DNA from: Kiritimatiellia bacterium
Lineage (GTDB): Bacteria > Verrucomicrobiota > Kiritimatiellia > RFP12 > UBA1067
Direction: 5' to 3'
NCBI GenBank assembly: GCA_016302985.1
Contig: JAEDMN010000163.1
Span: 1-7,660, forward strand
DNA length: 7,660 nt
Part shown: piece by piece, positions 5,460 through 7,660 of the stretch
Layout of the letters: every line of letters starts with the position of its first letter
How positions within the stretch are numbered: the first letter of the stretch is position 1
Program-made: the position numbers and the translations under genes
Notes under the pieces: model-generated
The model's database searches: none
What the model was told of the DNA's origin: nothing
The model's input: only the letters and a program-made list of their open reading frames with translations

Positions 5460-6137
5460 CTAAGAGACGCGCGCCGGCTTCGGAATTTCCGAACGCCGCC
5501 GATAGGCGCAGTCGATCTTGCCGCAGGCGGCGCAGCCGGCATGCGGCGGGTCCGTCGGCTCCGGTCCCGCGCCGATGATGGCGCTGACGGACTTCGACGG
5601 CACCATCAGCAGCGTCTCCGTGAGCACGATGCCCGCCCGCCGCGCGCTGTCCAGGACCGCCAGCAGCGGCCGCTGCGTCTCGAGCGGCAGGTCGCCGTAG
5701 CCCGGCGCGAAGCGGAAGCGCAGGCGCTCGCCCGCAACCGCCGGCTCCGCGCGCAGCTCCGCCTCGCAGTCGTCGCAGTAGGACTCCAGCGCGGCCGTGG
5801 CCACGGCCTGCGCCATCAGCGCGTCCGCGCCGCTCGTCTGCGAGTAGCGCCGCAGCAGCGCGTCCACTCCGGCGCCGAGCGTCGCGCAGAAGAGGAAGGC
5901 GTGGCGGCAGCCGCGCACGGTCCGCGCGAGCGCGCAGGACTTCACGTCGAGCGGGCCGATCCGCAGTTCGCCCGGCCCCGCCCCGAAGACGAGCGGCTCC
6001 AGCCGCCAGTAGGACGCGGGACGGCAGGCGGCCAGCACCTCCCGCTCGACGCGCGCCAGGCGTTCCGCGAGGACGGCGTCCGGCTCCGCGCCGCCCATGC
6101 GCAGGTAGCGCAGCACTTCCGCCCGGTCGGCCGTCAT
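5460..6137 (-). CDS. Stand-alone methionine synthase activation-domain protein
   Basis: The product has 225 residues and resembles the AdoMet-binding activation domain that forms the C-terminus of long MetH proteins and occurs alone in some bacteria (Thermotoga TM0269). In long MetH it binds AdoMet, which remethylates the cobalamin after it oxidises to the inactive Co(II) state. The AdoMet-binding signature R-x2-PGY-x3-P is visible as R142-F-A-P-G-Y-G-D-L-P151, followed by PLETQ. MVPSKSVSAIIG at 178-189 matches the conserved end of the domain. Beyond it a short tail carries C202-x2-C205-x4-C210 followed by AYRR, a possible metal or iron-sulfur site outside the classical domain. The start is ATG at 6137, overlapping the rnc stop by four bases (ATGA), with only a poor Shine-Dalgarno sequence. 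It sits 41 bases ahead of metH, which lacks exactly this domain, so the functional pairing is strong. Confidence 0.88.
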   Translation of the reverse strand: MTADRAEVLRYLRMGGAEPDAVLAERLARVEREVLAACRPASYWRLEPLVFGAGPGELRIGPLDVKSCALARTVRGCRHAFLFCATLGAGVDALLRRYSQTSGADALMAQAVATAALESYCDDCEAELRAEPAVAGERLRFRFAPGYGDLPLETQRPLLAVLDSARRAGIVLTETLLMVPSKSVSAIIGAGPEPTDPPHAGCAACGKIDCAYRRRSEIPKPARVS

Positions 6138-6820
6138 GCGCCGGTTCCCGCGGCCGCGTCCTTCAGCTTCCGCAACAGCGCGGACGCCGCGGCAACCTCG
6201 GCCGCGGACTTCGACACCGCCGTCGCCTCGGCCTCGCCGAGGCTCCCCGCGTGCACGCGCACCGTCACCACCGGCTCATGGGCGCTCCCCGTCACCGCCA
6301 GCACCTCGTACGTCGGCACGCACGGCGGATGGCACGCCTGCGCCCGCTCGCCGAGCGCGCCCTTCGGATTGGCGGACCATTCGTCCACCTCCTCGTGGAA
6401 CGGCAGGTCGAGCCGCAGGAACACCGCCCGCGCGGCCTCCAGCCCGCCGTCCAGCCAGACCGCGCCCACCACGGCCTCGAGCGCGTCCGCCAGCGTCTTC
6501 GCCCGCGCCGGCAGCTCGTGCGCGCCGACGTTGCGCCGGATCCACTTCCGCAGGCCCAGCGTCTCCGCGGCCGCCGAGAGCGCGTGACCGGAGACCAGGA
6601 GCGTGCGGCGCACCGTCAGCATGCCCTCCTGCTCGTCGGGATGCTCCGCGAACAGCATGTCCGCCGCGAGGAAGTCCAGCACCGCGTCCCCGAGGAACTC
6701 CAGCCGCTGGTTGTCCTTCGCATCCGGCGCCGACATCCGCAGGGAGGGCGTGTTCAGCGCCCGCTCCAGCAGGGCCGCGTTCCTGAACGCGTACCCGATC
6801 CTCTCTTCCAGTTCCGTCAT
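6134..6820 (-). CDS. rnc: Ribonuclease III
   Basis: The product (228 residues, normal length) is a double-stranded-RNA endonuclease that processes rRNA precursors and some mRNAs as a homodimer. The catalytic domain (about 1-147) carries the signature NQRLEFLGDAVLDF (37-50). Metal-binding residues are E41, D45, D112 and E115, the latter pair in ADALEAVVGAVWLDGG (111-126); the supporting E65 lies in the EG motif. The double-stranded-RNA-binding domain (about 152-221) begins with NPKGALGERAQ, includes PTYEV and ends with the conserved KSAAEVAAASALL helix. The second signature residue is Gln38 instead of the usual Glu; the four main metal ligands are intact, so activity is expected. The start is ATG at 6820, with AGGTGA seven bases upstream, overlapping the nadK stop. 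It is followed by the activation-domain gene with a four-base overlap. Confidence 0.95.
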   Translation of the reverse strand: MTELEERIGYAFRNAALLERALNTPSLRMSAPDAKDNQRLEFLGDAVLDFLAADMLFAEHPDEQEGMLTVRRTLLVSGHALSAAAETLGLRKWIRRNVGAHELPARAKTLADALEAVVGAVWLDGGLEAARAVFLRLDLPFHEEVDEWSANPKGALGERAQACHPPCVPTYEVLAVTGSAHEPVVTVRVHAGSLGEAEATAVSKSAAEVAAASALLRKLKDAAAGTGA

Positions 6821-6827
6821 CTCGAAA

Positions 6828-6833
6828 TCACCT
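6828..6833 (-). promoter_or_regulatory. Ribosome binding site of rnc within the nadK stop
   Basis: AGGTGA on the minus strand, seven bases before the rnc ATG. Its last three bases are the TGA stop codon of nadK, so ribosomes ending nadK stop directly on the rnc initiation site. Confidence 0.7.
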
Positions 6834-7607
6834 GATCGCGCTGCCGGACCAGCCCAGCTTCCGGTTCAGCACCTCGCACGGATCGTAGCCGAAGAGCTGC
6901 ACGAGCGGCACGCCCTCCCCCGCCTTGCCGACCTCCAGCGCCTCGCCCGTCTTCAGCGTCTCGGGCAGCACCGCGCCGTCCGCGTACACGTCGACCTCCT
7001 CCGCGCCGGGACGCCGTCCCAGACGGATCTCGAGACGCGCGCTGTCGCGCACGACGAGCGGACGCGAACTGAGCGCGTGCGGGCAGATGGGCGTGATGAC
7101 GAGCGACTGCGAATCCGGCAGCAGGATCGGCCCGCCCGCCGCGAGGGAGTAGGCGGTCGAGCCCGTCGGCGTCGCGATCACCAGGCCGTCCGCGAAGAAC
7201 CGCGTCGCGAAATGCCCGTCGACGGAGAGCTCGATGACCGACGTGTGCCCCGTGACGCCGCGCTGCACGACGACGTCGTTCAGCGCCACGCGCCCGCGCA
7301 CCGACAGCGCCGTGCGGTGGGAGACCGTGAAGTCGCCGCTCTTCAGCGCGTGGATCGCGTCCGCGAAGCGCGGCTCCTCCACGCCCGCGAGGAACCCGAG
7401 CGAGCCGAGATTCAGGCCCAGCAGCGGCGTTCCGGGGAACTCGCGCACGGCCGAAAGCATCGTGCCGTCGCCGCCCAGCACCACGACCGCCTCCGGCGCG
7501 CGGTCGACGACCTCCATGCCGAGCGACACCGCAAGCGCCGCGAGGCGGTCGCGCACGGCGTCCGCCCCCGGCTTGTCGTGGTTCACGTAGAAGGAGAGTC
7601 TCTGCAT
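6828..7607 (-). CDS. nadK: NAD kinase
   Basis: The product (259 residues, a typical short bacterial form) phosphorylates NAD+ with ATP to make NADP+, in the cytoplasm. The family motifs are all visible: GGDGTM (45-50) with the catalytic Asp, LNLGSLGFL (65-73), ALNDVVV (108-114, where many members have NE), and the long glycine/threonine-rich region DGLVIATPTGSTAYSLAAGG (140-159). This is followed by PICPH (173-177) and SRPLVV (181-186). The start is taken as ATG at 7607, giving MQRLSFYVNHDKP, a normal NadK N-terminus. An in-frame TTG at 7628 would add seven residues but overlaps the -10 element, so it was not used. It is the first gene of the nadK-rnc-activation protein unit, ending seven bases before rnc. 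Only a weak AGGCGGG-like sequence precedes the start. Confidence 0.96.
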   Translation of the reverse strand: MQRLSFYVNHDKPGADAVRDRLAALAVSLGMEVVDRAPEAVVVLGGDGTMLSAVREFPGTPLLGLNLGSLGFLAGVEEPRFADAIHALKSGDFTVSHRTALSVRGRVALNDVVVQRGVTGHTSVIELSVDGHFATRFFADGLVIATPTGSTAYSLAAGGPILLPDSQSLVITPICPHALSSRPLVVRDSARLEIRLGRRPGAEEVDVYADGAVLPETLKTGEALEVGKAGEGVPLVQLFGYDPCEVLNRKLGWSGSAIR

Positions 7608-7616
7608 AGCCCGCCT

Positions 7617-7625
7617 AGTATAGCA
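7617..7625 (-). promoter_or_regulatory. Predicted extended -10 promoter of nadK
   Basis: The minus strand carries TGC directly before TATACT (7622-7617), five of six for the -10, with the TGn extension that can replace a -35. No good -35 is seen. Nine bases (AGGCGGGCT) separate the -10 from the ATG, the same distance as for metH, so the message would begin within a few bases of the start codon. Confidence 0.55.
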
Positions 7626-7630
7626 CAACT

Positions 7631-7647
7631 CGCGGCGGGAGGCCGCG
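7631..7647 (-). other. GC hairpin upstream of nadK
   Basis: CGCGGC (7631-7636) pairs with GCCGCG (7642-7647) around a five-base loop. It covers the -35 region of the nadK promoter. It may be the end of an upstream transcription unit on the minus strand or an operator; on that strand AGTTGTGCT follows, too few Ts for a convincing terminator. Confidence 0.3.
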
Positions 7648-7660
7648 TCCGCCCCGGGCG

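Noticed and set aside
3307..5463. A 718-residue open frame on the plus strand
   Set aside because: It is the complement of metH, is extremely rich in Arg, His and Gln with no recognisable domain, and arises from GC-rich codon use. metH on the other strand is unmistakable.
2411..5542. A 1043-residue minus-strand frame ending in RsmD
   Set aside because: Only the last 191 residues (from 2986) are a protein family member; the rest is a low-complexity out-of-frame reading of metH.
7608..7628. TTG start adding seven residues to NAD kinase
   Set aside because: The extension overlaps the -10 element, and the ATG at 7607 gives the normal family N-terminus.

Overview
The window is a GC-rich stretch of bacterial chromosome carrying nine genes. 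All nine lie on the minus strand and are packed almost end to end, with four-base or shorter overlaps at most junctions, so the genes are best read from right to left. Nothing here is phage-like, transposon-like or CRISPR-like. The organism cannot be named from the sequence. A short cobalamin-dependent methionine synthase with a separately encoded activation protein, plus a small clostridial-type ferredoxin, suggests an anaerobe or facultative anaerobe. The GC-rich codon use and compact style would fit an uncultured lineage such as the PVC group, but that is only a guess.

Right block (7660 down to 5460): nadK (NAD kinase), rnc (RNase III) and a stand-alone MetH activation-domain protein form one transcription unit. 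A TGn-TATACT extended -10 lies nine bases before the nadK start. Centre (5418 to 2411): metH has the homocysteine, folate and cobalamin domains but lacks the C-terminal S-adenosylmethionine activation domain. That domain is the neighbouring gene upstream. metH has its own promoter candidate in the 41-base gap, again with the -10 nine bases before the ATG and no Shine-Dalgarno sequence, which looks like a leaderless or nearly leaderless message. rsmD (16S rRNA m2G966 methyltransferase) follows with a four-base overlap.

Left block (2410 to 170): a promoter candidate uses the rsmD stop codon as the TG of its extended -10. It precedes a leader of about 145 bases that holds two nearly identical 41-base repeats, then a four-gene cluster: a 57-residue 2[4Fe-4S] ferredoxin, a putative multi-spanning heavy-metal/metalloid exporter of the ArsP_2 type, azlC and azlD. 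The last 169 bases hold a five-unit array of a 9-base repeat and two strong GC hairpins beyond azlD.

A shared metabolic theme is possible but inferred. The activation protein and metH together make methionine synthase. Reactivation of its cobalamin needs a low-potential electron donor, which the ferredoxin could supply. AzlCD-type exporters are known in one case (BrnFE of Corynebacterium) to export methionine as well as branched-chain amino acids. The most interesting items are the split methionine synthase, the leaderless-looking promoters that share an 11-base sequence, the duplicated leader repeat, and the ferredoxin/metal-exporter/AzlCD grouping.
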